From: an uncultured Pelagibacteraceae bacterium
GTDB taxonomy: Bacteria > Pseudomonadota > Alphaproteobacteria > Pelagibacterales > Pelagibacteraceae
Assembly: GCA_902538745.1 (NCBI GenBank)
Contig: CACBGP010000005.1
Location: forward strand, 1 to 43,802
Length of the DNA stretch: 43,802 nucleotides
Direction of reading: 5' to 3'
Shown here in pieces: positions 9,835 through 19,143 of the stretch. The first letter of the stretch is position 1; the number at the start of each line of letters is the position of its first letter. The position numbers and the translations under genes are program-made. The notes under the pieces are model-generated. The model was given only the letters and a program-made list of their open reading frames with translations, was not told where the DNA came from and ran no database searches.

Positions 9835-10524
9835 TTAAATAATAGTTAAAAATCTTTTAGAAAAATTTTCTAATCTCTGAGAATATTTAATTGAATCATT
9901 ATTAAATTTATTATAGGCGACAACTGCTGGTATAGCAGCCAATAAACCTAAAGCAGTAGCAAAAAGAGCTTCTGCTATTCCAGGTGCAACTATTGCTAAG
10001 CTTGTGTTTCGAGAAATCGCAATAGACTGAAATGAATTCATAATTCCCCAAACAGTTCCGAAAAGACCTATAAACGGGGCTGTTGATCCAACTGTAGCTA
10101 AAAAAGTAAAGCCTTTACTAATTTTGATGACTTGTTTTTCAATACCAGTCTCTAACAATGTTGTCATTCGAACGTTCAAATCAGTTTTTGATCTTCTTTT
10201 TAGTAAATTTTGCATCGCATCCCTAAAAATTAAAGCCATTGGATCTTCAGTGGTTGCAGGTAAATTATTATAAAAAGTTTCTGCAGACTTAGAGTTCCAA
10301 AACTTATTTTCAAATTCTTCGGTAGATTTATTAATTTTTTTGAAAAGTTTAAATTTTTCAAATATTACAGCCCATGAATAAATTGAGCAGGCAATAAGTA
10401 TTAAAATAACAGTCTTAACTACAATATCTGCTCTTATGAACAAATTCATTAATGAAAAATCAGCACTCGAAGCTAGTCCAACTGCTTGCGATGATATATC
10501 AGCTTCCATACCAGCTTCTGTCAC
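9835..10524 (-). CDS. tolQ: TolQ, MotA/TolQ/ExbB-family proton-channel subunit
   Basis: About 229 residues with three membrane helices (roughly 30-50, 135-160 and 175-200). The family signature is GLFGTVWGIMNSFQ and the third helix reads APGIAEALFATALGLLAAIPAV. TolQ and TolR use the proton gradient to drive TolA during cell constriction. The longest frame begins with GTG at 10524; an ATG five codons later (10509) is an equally plausible start, and neither has a strong ribosome site. The 36-base gap to the resolvase gene upstream is the first break of any size in that part of the block. Confidence 0.96.
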   Translation of the reverse strand: MTEAGMEADISSQAVGLASSADFSLMNLFIRADIVVKTVILILIACSIYSWAVIFEKFKLFKKINKSTEEFENKFWNSKSAETFYNNLPATTEDPMALIFRDAMQNLLKRRSKTDLNVRMTTLLETGIEKQVIKISKGFTFLATVGSTAPFIGLFGTVWGIMNSFQSIAISRNTSLAIVAPGIAEALFATALGLLAAIPAVVAYNKFNNDSIKYSQRLENFSKRFLTII

Positions 10525-10560
10525 TTAAATGTGTCATGATTTTGACTTATTTATTAAGAT

Positions 10561-11055
10561 TTATTCCTCAATTTTATAAGTTTCATAATAAAAACTGGCA
10601 ATTAATATAGCATCAGCCTTATTTGAATCTTTCTTTTTTGATAATTGTGATGAGAAATCTGGAAATATCTCAATAGCTCGAGTTCGACTAGCATCTTTTT
10701 CAGAATTGATTAGATTAAAATATCTTTTCCATTTTGCTGGTCTAACAAAGTACATCGGTAACCTCATTGCAGAACAAATACCCTTTATCACTCCAAAAGA
10801 CTGACCGAAGTTAAACATACTTGTTACTCCTTGACCAGGCATGGCTGTAACATGCTCTATTACAACTCTTGTGTTAGTTTCAGGATTGCTATTAATTTTT
10901 TTAGTAATTTCATTATAAATTTGAGCTCCATTAACCTGTTTTTTATTTTTTTTTCCTTCGTTCATGACAGGCATTTCGATTACATCTAAAATTTTTCCAT
11001 CTTTTAGAAAGCAAATTGAACCAGAAACACCCGGATCTATACCAATTATTAACAT
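10561..11055 (-). CDS. ruvC: RuvC-family Holliday junction resolvase, phage/plastid-like subtype
   Basis: The 164-residue protein has the RNase H-like fold signature GIDPGVSG with Asp7, a second acidic residue in VVIEHV (Glu67) and a C-terminal DSNKADAILIA (Asp143, Asp148). These fit a metal-dependent resolvase cutting four-way junctions. The AMPGQGVTSMFNFGQSFGV and RPAKWKRYF segments and the D-x4-D spacing resemble the phage and organelle RuvC-like group rather than E. coli RuvC, which has D-x2-D. The slot beside yebC is the normal position of ruvC, but ruvA and ruvB do not follow: tolQ does. The start is 3 bases after yebC. Confidence 0.85.
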   Translation of the reverse strand: MLIIGIDPGVSGSICFLKDGKILDVIEMPVMNEGKKNKKQVNGAQIYNEITKKINSNPETNTRVVIEHVTAMPGQGVTSMFNFGQSFGVIKGICSAMRLPMYFVRPAKWKRYFNLINSEKDASRTRAIEIFPDFSSQLSKKKDSNKADAILIASFYYETYKIEE

Positions 11056-11058
11056 AAC

Positions 11059-11781
11059 TTAGTTTGAAAACTCAGCATTTGAATATACGTTTTGAACGTC
11101 ATCATCATCCTCCAATGAAACAAAAAAATTTATTAAAGTTTCATGATCTTCTTTTGGAATTTGTACATTATTTAATGGAACCCATTCTATTCCAGTTGAT
11201 ATAAAATTACTAATTTTTTTCTCTAACTCTTTTTTAATATTATATATATTGACTACTGAACATTGAATTTCATGTAATTCTGTATTTGATTTACATTCAT
11301 CAGCACCAGCCTCAATAGCTAAATCTAAAATTTTTTCTTCTGAAATTTCATTTTTGTCAATTTTTATGACACCTAGTTGAGTAAAATTATGAGAAGCTGA
11401 GCCTTGTGTTCCAAGACTACCTCCAGATTTTTGAAAAATAGTTCTTATATTTGAAGCAGTCCTATTTTTGTTATCTGTTAATGTTTCTACAATAACAGCA
11501 ACTTTATTTGGTCCAAAACCTTCATATCTTAAATTTTCAAAATTCTCACTATTGTTTAATGATGATTTATTAATAGCCCGCTCAATATTATCTTTAGGCA
11601 TATTGGCGGATCTTGCCGCTTGTATAGCTGATCTTAATCTTGGATTCATATTTGGATCTTTATCTCCCAATTTCGCAGCGACCGTAATTTCTTTTGATAA
11701 CTTTGAAAATAATTTAGATCTTTCCTTATCTGCCTTCCCTTTTTTATGTTTGATACCTGCCCAATGTGAATGTCCGGCCAT
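11059..11781 (-). CDS. yebC: YebC/PmpR-family protein (TACO1 type)
   Basis: The 240-residue protein begins MAGHSHWAGIKHKKGKAD, the invariant N-terminus of the YebC/TACO1 family. It continues with the three-domain pattern (MNPRLRSAIQAARSANMPKDNIERA, YEGFGPNKVAVIVE, LTDNKNRTASNIR). Members have been described as transcription regulators and more recently as factors that relieve ribosome stalling on proline-rich sequence. The gene sits 3 bases after the ymdB-like gene and 3 before the resolvase, so it is co-transcribed. Family assignment is firm; the exact role in this organism is not shown by the sequence. Confidence 0.95.
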   Translation of the reverse strand: MAGHSHWAGIKHKKGKADKERSKLFSKLSKEITVAAKLGDKDPNMNPRLRSAIQAARSANMPKDNIERAINKSSLNNSENFENLRYEGFGPNKVAVIVETLTDNKNRTASNIRTIFQKSGGSLGTQGSASHNFTQLGVIKIDKNEISEEKILDLAIEAGADECKSNTELHEIQCSVVNIYNIKKELEKKISNFISTGIEWVPLNNVQIPKEDHETLINFFVSLEDDDDVQNVYSNAEFSN

Positions 11782-11784
11782 AAA

Positions 11785-12588
11785 TCAACTATTTTTTAAT
11801 TGCTCTCCAAAAATATAACTTTCAACTTTATTAGCTAAACCAGTTTCTGTATTACAATCAACAATTACCCCGCATAAAGTAGAATCTCCATTTGCTGGAA
11901 AATGTTTTTCAGAGTCTTTTTTCATAAATCTGTTTAATGAATTATTTTTGTTCATTCCAATTACTGAATCATAATCACCACACATCCCAGCATCAGTTTG
12001 ATATGCGGTACCGTTTTGTAAAATTCTTGCATCATTAGTTGGTATATGAGTGTGTGTACCTACTACAAGCGAAGCTTTGCCATCAAAAAAATGTCCGATT
12101 GCATTTTTTTCACTAGTAATTTCTCCATGAAAATCAACAACTAAATAATCAAAATCCTTTTTTAATTTAAACTTATTAATAAATTGATTTGCGGCTTCAA
12201 AAACATCATTACTTTTTTTCATAAAAACATTTCCAATTAAATTTAAAACTCCAATTTTAAAATTATTAACAGTCTTAAAAATTTCAAACCCTTTTCCTGG
12301 AGAGGGTTCAAAAAAATTTTTTGGTCTCAGTATTCTTTTTTCATTTTCAATAAATTGCATTATATCTTTCTGATCCCAAATATGATTTCCACTCGTAATA
12401 ACATCAACTCCACTTGTAAAGAATTTTTCACAAATTTTTGGTGTTAGACCAACTCCACTTTCGTCTGCATTTTCTCCATTTACAATTACGAAATCGATCT
12501 CTCTTTGTTTTTTTTGAGAAGGAAGATTTTCAACTAATTTTGAACATCCTGAACTTCCCACAACATCACCTAAAAATAATATTCTCAT
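11785..12588 (-). CDS. YmdB-family metallophosphoesterase
   Basis: The 267-residue protein shows the calcineurin-like metal-site pattern of the TIGR00282/YmdB family: FLGDVVG (Asp8), VNGENA, SGNHIWDQKDI, DFHGEITSEK and VGTHTHIPTNDARIL. The Bacillus YmdB protein is a 2',3'-cyclic nucleotide phosphodiesterase; for this gene I infer only metal-dependent phosphoesterase activity. Its ATG overlaps the upstream cyclo-ligase stop by 4 bases (ATGA). The order zapA, cyclo-ligase, ymdB-like, yebC is seen in other alphaproteobacteria. Confidence 0.92.
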   Translation of the reverse strand: MRILFLGDVVGSSGCSKLVENLPSQKKQREIDFVIVNGENADESGVGLTPKICEKFFTSGVDVITSGNHIWDQKDIMQFIENEKRILRPKNFFEPSPGKGFEIFKTVNNFKIGVLNLIGNVFMKKSNDVFEAANQFINKFKLKKDFDYLVVDFHGEITSEKNAIGHFFDGKASLVVGTHTHIPTNDARILQNGTAYQTDAGMCGDYDSVIGMNKNNSLNRFMKKDSEKHFPANGDSTLCGVIVDCNTETGLANKVESYIFGEQLKNS

Positions 12589-13130
12589 CCTATAATCTTT
12601 TTTTCTGTCACTACAAAATCAAGTTTTTTGTCATATCTGTTAAAAGGAATACTTTTAACTCTTTGAAAAGAGTATGCCAGTCCAATAAGAAATGGTTTTT
12701 TTTTTCTTTTTATTCTATGGATATATCTGTCATAGAAACCACCTCCATAACCTACTCTGTTCAATTTTTTATCAAAGCTTAATAAGGGTATTAACAATAT
12801 ATCTGGAAATTTTATTTTGCCAATACTCGGCTCTGGTATACCAAATTTATTTATAACCAATGGTTCATTGGAGCTCCATTGAATAAAATCCATTTGAGAG
12901 TTTTTTTTAATTTTTGGTAAAGAAATAATGTAATTTTTCTTTTCTAAATTTTCCAAAATTTGAATACAATCTAACTCATTATTGTAAGGGTAATATCCTC
13001 CAACTATTTTTCCTTTTATTCCTTTTTTTTTTAAAAGCTTGATAATATCATTATGATTAATTGAATTAACTTTTTGTAACTTATTTTCTCTAAGCTTTAA
13101 AAATTTTTTTCTAATTTGGGATTTTTTCAC
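12585..13130 (-). CDS. 5-formyltetrahydrofolate cyclo-ligase
   Basis: The 181-residue protein has the C-terminal ATP-binding signature RVGYGGGFYDRYI (125-137) and the early KKSQIRKKFLKLR helix of the family. The enzyme turns 5-formyl-THF into 5,10-methenyl-THF using ATP, recovering a dead-end folate. It lies 5 bases after zapA and overlaps the ymdB-like gene by 4 bases. In many bacteria the 6S RNA gene lies between zapA and this gene; here the gap is too small to hold one. Length and motifs are typical. Confidence 0.94.
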   Translation of the reverse strand: MKKSQIRKKFLKLRENKLQKVNSINHNDIIKLLKKKGIKGKIVGGYYPYNNELDCIQILENLEKKNYIISLPKIKKNSQMDFIQWSSNEPLVINKFGIPEPSIGKIKFPDILLIPLLSFDKKLNRVGYGGGFYDRYIHRIKRKKKPFLIGLAYSFQRVKSIPFNRYDKKLDFVVTEKKIIG

Positions 13131-13135
13131 AAAAT

Positions 13136-13579
13136 TTAAGACAAATTTTCTAAGTTCGCTTTTTTTACAAAATTTGAAATTTCATTTGTTGCTTCATCAA
13201 TTAATTTTTCATAATTTTGTTGACTCAGCTCAATTTCATTTTTTAAATGAATATGTTTTGTATTCAACTTATTAATTTCATTCTCCTTTTTGTCTCTATA
13301 TTCATATATTAAGGATTTAAGTTCTTTAAATTTATTCGACAAATCATTAAGCTCCTTTTTTTTTTGTTCAACTTTTTTTTGTGTCTCATAGTATTCATCC
13401 ATAATTTTAACCGCAGTAATAAGTAAAAGTTTATTTTCACCCAAATTGCCAAGATCATTTTTAATTTTATTAAACTTTTGATTTAATTGGATTAATAATT
13501 CCTCCAATTGTTCCTCTTGTCCATCTTCACAAGAAAGTAAAAATTCTTTGCCGTTAAATTTAATGCTTACGTTTGCCAT
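13136..13579 (-). CDS. zapA: Cell division protein ZapA
   Basis: The N-terminal globular part (MANVSIKFNGKEFLLSCEDGQEEQ, then LLLITAVKIMDEYYETQ) matches ZapA, which bundles FtsZ filaments at midcell. A long coiled coil rich in Lys, Glu and Leu (about 65-140) follows. At 147 residues it is somewhat longer than E. coli ZapA because of the extended coil. It overlaps the upstream coiled-coil gene by 13 bases and precedes the cyclo-ligase by 5. Confidence 0.9.
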   Translation of the reverse strand: MANVSIKFNGKEFLLSCEDGQEEQLEELLIQLNQKFNKIKNDLGNLGENKLLLITAVKIMDEYYETQKKVEQKKKELNDLSNKFKELKSLIYEYRDKKENEINKLNTKHIHLKNEIELSQQNYEKLIDEATNEISNFVKKANLENLS

Positions 13580-13890
13580 TCATCTATTTCATTTAACAAA
13601 ATATCTGTTTCTTGATTTAATTCATCAATTTTTTCTGAAAAATTTAATTGCTTTTGTTTTTCAATTTTTTCTTGTCTCTCGAATTCATCTAATTTTCTAG
13701 ATAATTCATCATGCGCATTAACTAAAGAAGTGTATTTTTTCTCCAGTTCTTTTTTTTCAATTTCTAATTGATTTTTTTGATCCTTCAAATTTTCAATATT
13801 TTTATTTATATTTGGGTCATTAAGATTTAAATTTTTTAATTTTGTTAAGGCCTCATTTAACTTTTTTTCTTTTTCACTAAAAAAATTCAT
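13567..13890 (-). CDS. Small coiled-coil protein, DUF4164-like, upstream of zapA
   Basis: The 107-residue protein is almost entirely predicted coiled coil, with heptad-like Leu/Ile spacing and many Lys/Glu/Asn residues (ENLKDQKNQLEIEKKELEKKY, LDEFERQEKIEKQKQLNF). It has no signal peptide or membrane segment. Its place directly before zapA, overlapping it by 13 bases, matches the DUF4164 coiled-coil protein found there in other alphaproteobacteria. A role beside ZapA in Z-ring organisation is an inference from position; coiled coils are too compositionally biased for sequence alone to decide. Confidence 0.75.
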   Translation of the reverse strand: MNFFSEKEKKLNEALTKLKNLNLNDPNINKNIENLKDQKNQLEIEKKELEKKYTSLVNAHDELSRKLDEFERQEKIEKQKQLNFSEKIDELNQETDILLNEIDEWQT

Positions 13891-13943
13891 ATATATATAT
13901 TTATATTATTAAATAGAATCTTCTTAGTCTAGACAGGATAATT
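13891..13943. promoter_or_regulatory. Divergent promoter region between zapA block and glycolysis block
   Basis: The 53 bases separate genes transcribed leftwards (first codon ends at 13890) and rightwards (tkt, 13944). The left part is an alternating AT tract with several TATAAT-like hexamers on both strands. An AGGA ribosome site (13935-13938) sits 5 bases before the TTG start of tkt. I cannot pick unique -35/-10 pairs; promoter placement is inferred from the divergence. Confidence 0.4.
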
Positions 13944-15947
13944 TTGAGTAAACAATACAGGGAATTAGCTAATTGCATTCGATTTTTATCAATTGATGCT
14001 GTACAAAAAGCTAACTCAGGTCACCCAGGAATGCCTATGGGTATGGCCGATGTGGTAACAGTTTTATTTAAAGATTTTTTAAATTTTAACCCAAATAACC
14101 CAAGTTGGGTAAATAGAGATAGATTTGTTCTCTCTGCAGGTCATGGATCAATGTTACTTTATTCACTTCTTTATCTCACCGGTTATAAAAGTGTTTCTTT
14201 GAATGATATTAAAAATTTTCGTCAATTAGACTCAATTTGTGCAGGTCATCCTGAATATCACCCTAATACTGGCATTGAGACTACCACCGGTCCTTTAGGG
14301 CAAGGGATATCTAACGCAGTTGGATTTGCTATTTCAGAAGAAATTTTAAAAAAACAAATTGGAAATAAAATTATTAATCATAAAACTTATGTGATTGCAG
14401 GTGATGGATGTTTAATGGAAGGGATTAGCCATGAGGCTTTAAGTCTGGCTGGACACCTTAAATTAAAGAATCTTATTATGCTTTTCGATAATAATTCTAT
14501 TTCAATTGATGGTCCCACAAACTTAGCAGTTTCTGATAATCATGAAAAAAGGTTTCGAAGTTATGGTTGGGATTATATAAAAATTAATGGGCATGATTAT
14601 AAAGAAATATCTAAAGCACTTAAAAAAGCTCAAAAATCAAAAAAACCTATCGCTATTTCATGCAAAACTACAATTGGTTATGGATCTCCTAACAAAGGTG
14701 GTAAAGCCTCTTCACATGGCAGCCCGCTGGGTGATGATGAAATAAAATTAGTTAGAAAAAAATTAAACTGGAGCCACAATACCTTTGTAATTCCAAAAAA
14801 ATTATCGAATGAGTGGAAATTAATCGGTGAAAGAGCAACTAAAAAAGCAAAAAAGCACGAAAAAATTTTAGGTAATGAGCTAAAAAAATTAGGTTGGTTA
14901 GGATGGTCAATATCTAATAAATCCAAAAAAGATTTTCCGCCAGGATATAATCTATCAAGAAATGACATTATTGGATCTATAGAAAAAGCGAAAACCGAAT
15001 ATTTAAAAAATCTAGAGCCAATGGCAACAAGAAAATGCTCTGAAAAATTCTTAGAGATTGTATCAAAACTTCCAAGTTTAATTGGTGGGTCAGCTGACTT
15101 AGCTGGTTCAAACAACACAAAAACTAAAAATCATAAAATTATAAAGTCAGGTGATTTTTCTGGAAACTATATTCATTACGGAGTAAGAGAGCATGCCATG
15201 TGTGGAATCATGAATGGTATTTCGCTTCATAGTGGTCTAATACCATACGGTGGAACTTTTTTAATATTTAGCGATTATTGTAAGCCATCAATTAGACTTG
15301 CGGCTATGATGAAACAAAAAGTTATATATGTTTTTACCCATGACTCTATTGGGCTTGGTGAAGATGGTCCGACTCATCAGCCTATTGAACAATTGGCAAG
15401 TTTAAGGTCCATTCCTAATTTAAATGTTTTTAGGCCATCTGACCTTATTGAAACTTTTGAATGCTGGCAATTAGCATTGGAGAGTAAAAATACACCAAGT
15501 GTGATTGCCTTAACAAGACAGGCAATCAAACCTGTACGAATTAAAAGTTCAACAAAAAATATGTCCTTATTAGGTGCTTATGAAATTTTTAGGACTAAAG
15601 ATGAAATAAAAGTTACAATTATAGCAACCGGATCAGAAACTAGTTTGGCATGTGAAGTTGGTCATAAATTAGCCACAGATGGTATTTATTCAAAAATAAT
15701 ATCAATGCCTTGTCACGAATTATTTGATCAACAAAGTGAAGGCTACAGAAATGAAATTTTATCAGAAACAAACCTTGTTGTGTCAATAGAGGCCTCTGAA
15801 ACAAGTTATTGGAAAAAGTATACAAACTACAATGGTTTAAATTTTGGAATTGATGATTTTGGAAAAAGCGCTCCATACAAAGATATTTATAATCATTTTG
15901 GGATGAGCAGTGAAAATATAGTTAAAAAAATTAAAGAGAAGTTATGA
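13944..15947 (+). CDS. tkt: Transketolase
   Basis: The 667-residue protein is a full-length transketolase, moving two-carbon units between sugar phosphates with thiamine diphosphate. The N-terminal part has [14 protein letters not shown] and [15 protein letters not shown]. The ThDP motif is [20 protein letters not shown] followed by NNSISIDG. The pyrimidine domain has [15 protein letters not shown] and [16 protein letters not shown]. The start is TTG at 13944 with AGGA 5 bases upstream; there is no in-frame ATG near. It overlaps gap by 4 bases (ATGA), so tkt, gap, pgk and fba are one unit. Confidence 0.97.
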   Translation: MSKQYRELANCIRFLSIDAVQKANSGHPGMPMGMADVVTVLFKDFLNFNPNNPSWVNRDRFVLSAGHGSMLLYSLLYLTGYKSVSLNDIKNFRQLDSICAGHPEYHPNTGIETTTGPLGQGISNAVGFAISEEILKKQIGNKIINHKTYVIAGDGCLMEGISHEALSLAGHLKLKNLIMLFDNNSISIDGPTNLAVSDNHEKRFRSYGWDYIKINGHDYKEISKALKKAQKSKKPIAISCKTTIGYGSPNKGGKASSHGSPLGDDEIKLVRKKLNWSHNTFVIPKKLSNEWKLIGERATKKAKKHEKILGNELKKLGWLGWSISNKSKKDFPPGYNLSRNDIIGSIEKAKTEYLKNLEPMATRKCSEKFLEIVSKLPSLIGGSADLAGSNNTKTKNHKIIKSGDFSGNYIHYGVREHAMCGIMNGISLHSGLIPYGGTFLIFSDYCKPSIRLAAMMKQKVIYVFTHDSIGLGEDGPTHQPIEQLASLRSIPNLNVFRPSDLIETFECWQLALESKNTPSVIALTRQAIKPVRIKSSTKNMSLLGAYEIFRTKDEIKVTIIATGSETSLACEVGHKLATDGIYSKIISMPCHELFDQQSEGYRNEILSETNLVVSIEASETSYWKKYTNYNGLNFGIDDFGKSAPYKDIYNHFGMSSENIVKKIKEKL

Positions 15948-16945
15948 GAATAAAAGTTGGAATAAACGGATTAGGTAGAATAGGTAGAATGGTTATTCGA
16001 TCAATTATTGAACAAAACAATAAGAATATTGAGATCAAACATATAAACAATAGAACAAGTTCAGAAGTAAGCTCAACACTTTTAAGATATGACTCCATAC
16101 ATGGAAAATTTAATGCAGAAATTAATTTTGATGAAAAACACCTTATAATCAACAAAAATAAAATTACTTATAGCCAAGAAACAGATCTAGATAATATCAA
16201 GTGGGAAAAATATGGTGTGGATTATGTTTTTGAATGTACTGGTAAATTTAATTCTAGAGATAAGTTAGAGCCTCATTTAAAAAATGGAGCAAAAAAAGTT
16301 ATTGTTTCAGCTCCGTGTAAAAATGCGGACAAAACAATTGTGTTTGGAGTAAACGAATTAGAATTAAAAAAAAATGATCGAATAATTTCTGCAGCGTCGT
16401 GCACAACTAATTGTCTCGCACCTGTAGCTTTTGTTTTAAATGAAAATTTTGAAATCGAAAAAGGTTTCATGACTACTATTCACGCATTTACAAGTGATCA
16501 AAGAATTTTAGATAATTCCCATAAAGATCCAAGAAGAGCACGATCTGCAAGTCAATCTATTGTACCAACTTCAACTGGGGCATCAAAAACTATTGGTGAA
16601 ATAATTCCTTCTCTTAGAGGTAAATTAGAAGGTGTGGCAATGAGGGTGCCAACTCCTAATGTTTCTTTAATTGAACTTGTATTTTGTACAAAAAAAAATT
16701 TGAGCGTTGAAAAAATAAATTCAGTTTTTCAAGGTTTTAGTAAAAAAAACAAAGTTCTTGAATTCACAAAAGAAAAACTTGTTTCTATAGATTTCAATCA
16801 CAATCCAGCTTCGTCAATTGTTGACGGAAGTTTAACGAATGTAATAGGAAAAAACATGGGAAAAATTTCAGCATGGTATGACAATGAGTGGGGTTTTTCC
16901 AACAGGATGTGTGATATTGCAGAACACCTTCATAAAATTTCTTGA
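15944..16945 (+). CDS. gap: Glyceraldehyde-3-phosphate dehydrogenase
   Basis: The 333-residue enzyme has the Rossmann start [17 protein letters not shown], the catalytic [10 protein letters not shown] (Cys153), then [11 protein letters not shown] and [12 protein letters not shown]. It oxidises glyceraldehyde-3-phosphate with inorganic phosphate. At the end of the second beta strand, where NAD-specific enzymes usually read IND, this one reads INN (Asn36), so strict NAD preference is uncertain. The ATG overlaps the tkt stop and the TGA overlaps the pgk start by one base. Confidence 0.96.
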   Translation: MRIKVGINGLGRIGRMVIRSIIEQNNKNIEIKHINNRTSSEVSSTLLRYDSIHGKFNAEINFDEKHLIINKNKITYSQETDLDNIKWEKYGVDYVFECTGKFNSRDKLEPHLKNGAKKVIVSAPCKNADKTIVFGVNELELKKNDRIISAASCTTNCLAPVAFVLNENFEIEKGFMTTIHAFTSDQRILDNSHKDPRRARSASQSIVPTSTGASKTIGEIIPSLRGKLEGVAMRVPTPNVSLIELVFCTKKNLSVEKINSVFQGFSKKNKVLEFTKEKLVSIDFNHNPASSIVDGSLTNVIGKNMGKISAWYDNEWGFSNRMCDIAEHLHKIS

Positions 16946-18129
16946 TGAAATATATAAAGGATCAAGAATATCTCGAAGGCAAAGTTGTATTATTAAGACT
17001 AGACCTAAATGTCCCAATTAAAAATCAAGTGATTACCGATGAGACAAGGATTAACAAGATATTACCTGTCATAAATTTCCTTATCAAAAAAAAATCCAAA
17101 ATTTTAATAATCTCACATGTCGGTCGACCTAAAGGAAAGATAAATTATGATCTATCTTTAAAACCAATTTGTGAAAATTTAGAGAAAAAAATAAGTCAAA
17201 ATATTAAATTAATTAAGGAGAATGTTTATAAAATTAAAAAAGAAGACCTATTTAAAAACTCAAAAGATCAGATAATTTTTTTAGAGAATATAAGGTTTTA
17301 CAAAGAGGAAGAAAAAAATGATACTAATTTTTCAAAAAATTTAGCGGAACTGGGAGATATTTTTGTCAATGATGCTTTTTCTTGTTCACATAGAGCTCAC
17401 GCATCTGTAACCAAAATAACTGAATTTTTACCCTCGTTTGCGGGCTTACAACTTGAAACGGAAATAAATGCGTTAAAAAAAGTTACTACAGAAATAAAAA
17501 AACCAGTTACTTGTATTATTGGAGGAGCTAAAATATCTACAAAAATAGGTCTTATTAAAAACTTAATACCTAAGTTTGACAACATTATAATTGTTGGAGC
17601 AATGGCAAACAATATCTTAAATTATAAAGGTAATCCGATTGGACAATCTTTTAAAGAAGAGAATTGTAAATCAGTGATTGATGACATTTTTGAAACAGCA
17701 AAAAAAAATTCTTGTTTAATCAATTATCCAGAAGATGTTGTGGTGGGAAAAAGTATGGATGACAAGGAGGGCATAATCAAAGAACTTAGTGAAGTTTCCA
17801 GTGATGACTTAATTTTAGATATAGGACCAAAAACAATAAAAAAAATTAGAGATATCATTGAGAGAAGTGAAACAATCCTGTGGAATGGACCAGCAGGATA
17901 TTTTGAGAATCCAAACTTTGCGAATGGTTGTTATGAAATTGCAAAAAAAATCATTGAAAAAAAAGAAAAAAATCAAATTTATTCTATTGCTGGAGGAGGA
18001 GATACAATAGCAGTTTTAAATCAAATGAATGTAATAGAAAATTTCAATTTTGTTTCAACTGCTGGTGGAGCCTTTTTAGAATATCTTGAAGGAAAAGACC
18101 TTCCTGGTATAAAAGCATTAAAGCATTAA
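16945..18129 (+). CDS. pgk: Phosphoglycerate kinase
   Basis: About 394 residues with the family landmarks VVLLRLDLNVP, SHVGRPKG, FLENIRFYKEEEKND, NDAFSCSHRAHAS, GGAKISTKIGLI and the C-terminal IAGGGDTIAVL and STAGGAFLEYLEG. It transfers phosphate between 1,3-bisphosphoglycerate and ADP. The open frame begins with a TTG one codon earlier (16942), but ATG at 16945 is preferable and overlaps the gap stop codon by one base. fba follows 6 bases after the stop. Sequence and length are ordinary. Confidence 0.97.
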   Translation: MKYIKDQEYLEGKVVLLRLDLNVPIKNQVITDETRINKILPVINFLIKKKSKILIISHVGRPKGKINYDLSLKPICENLEKKISQNIKLIKENVYKIKKEDLFKNSKDQIIFLENIRFYKEEEKNDTNFSKNLAELGDIFVNDAFSCSHRAHASVTKITEFLPSFAGLQLETEINALKKVTTEIKKPVTCIIGGAKISTKIGLIKNLIPKFDNIIIVGAMANNILNYKGNPIGQSFKEENCKSVIDDIFETAKKNSCLINYPEDVVVGKSMDDKEGIIKELSEVSSDDLILDIGPKTIKKIRDIIERSETILWNGPAGYFENPNFANGCYEIAKKIIEKKEKNQIYSIAGGGDTIAVLNQMNVIENFNFVSTAGGAFLEYLEGKDLPGIKALKH

Positions 18130-18135
18130 ACTAAA

Positions 18136-19143
18136 ATGTCTGAATTAAATAACATTGCTTTAAAAATAATTGGGAATGGAAAAGGTATCTTGGCTGCAGA
18201 TGAGAGCACAGGTACTATGACCAAAAGACTTGATAGTGTCAACGTACCATCAACTTCAAAAAACAGATTACTGTTTAGAGAAACTCTTTTTAGTTCATCT
18301 AGTATGACTGATTGTATTGGGGGTGTTATTTTATACGATGAGACTATTAAACAAGTATCATCAAAAAAAAACAAGATTACTGAATTAATTACTGAAATGG
18401 GTTCTTTACCAGGAATTAAAGTGGATACAGGTGCAAAAGTTCTAGCAGGTTCACAAAATGAAAAAATTACAGAGGGACTAGACGGACTCAGAGAAAGATT
18501 AAAAGAATATTATAAAATTGGCGCAAAATTTACAAAATGGAGGGGAGTTTACATAATATCAAAAGATTACCCAAGTAAACTTTCAATAAGTTCCAATGCT
18601 CATGCTTTAGCAAGATATTCAGCACTAGTTCAAGAATGTAATATGGTACCAATAGTAGAGCCAGAGGTTTTAATGGATGGTGAACATTCTGCTGAAAATT
18701 GTTATGAAAAAACTTCGAAAGTGATTGAAAAGTGTTTTGAGGAATTAATTTTACACAAAGTAGATTTAAAAGGAATTATATTAAAACCAAATATGATTTT
18801 AGCAGGAAATAAGTCAAAAAATAAGATTTCAAGTGATGAGGTGGCACGGTTAACTTTAAAATGTTTAAAAAACTGTGTTCCATCAGAAGTGCCTGGAGTT
18901 GCCTTTTTATCCGGAGGACAGACGGAGTTAGAGGCAACAGAAAATTTAAATTTAATAAATAAGTATAATGATACTAAATTTATAATGAGTTATTCTTACG
19001 GACGAGCACTTCAACAAAGTGCCTTAAAATTTTGGTCAAAAGATATTAATAATATTGAAGGTACTCAAAAAATCTTTAACCATCGAGCAAAAATGAATAC
19101 ATTGGCTGCTCAAGGAAACTGGTCTAAAGATCTTGAGATTTAA
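18136..19143 (+). CDS. fba: Class I fructose-bisphosphate aldolase
   Basis: The 335-residue protein matches the animal/plant-type class I aldolase rather than the zinc class II enzyme. Motifs are LAADESTGTM (near 19-28), KWRGVY, VPIVEPEVLMDGEHS, LKGIILKPNM with Schiff-base Lys217, FLSGGQTELEAT and SYGRALQQSALKFW. It cleaves fructose-1,6-bisphosphate without a metal ion. It lies 6 bases after pgk, and the ThiE-like gene starts 11 bases before its end. Start ATG is the first codon and fits the family. Confidence 0.96.
   Translation: MSELNNIALKIIGNGKGILAADESTGTMTKRLDSVNVPSTSKNRLLFRETLFSSSSMTDCIGGVILYDETIKQVSSKKNKITELITEMGSLPGIKVDTGAKVLAGSQNEKITEGLDGLRERLKEYYKIGAKFTKWRGVYIISKDYPSKLSISSNAHALARYSALVQECNMVPIVEPEVLMDGEHSAENCYEKTSKVIEKCFEELILHKVDLKGIILKPNMILAGNKSKNKISSDEVARLTLKCLKNCVPSEVPGVAFLSGGQTELEATENLNLINKYNDTKFIMSYSYGRALQQSALKFWSKDINNIEGTQKIFNHRAKMNTLAAQGNWSKDLEI

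Noticed and set aside
13131-13135. 6S RNA gene between zapA and the cyclo-ligase gene
   Set aside because: This is its usual place in many proteobacteria, but only 5 bases separate the two genes here.
14678-15118. Minus-strand open frame of 146 codons
   Set aside because: Antisense to the conserved core of transketolase and without recognisable features.
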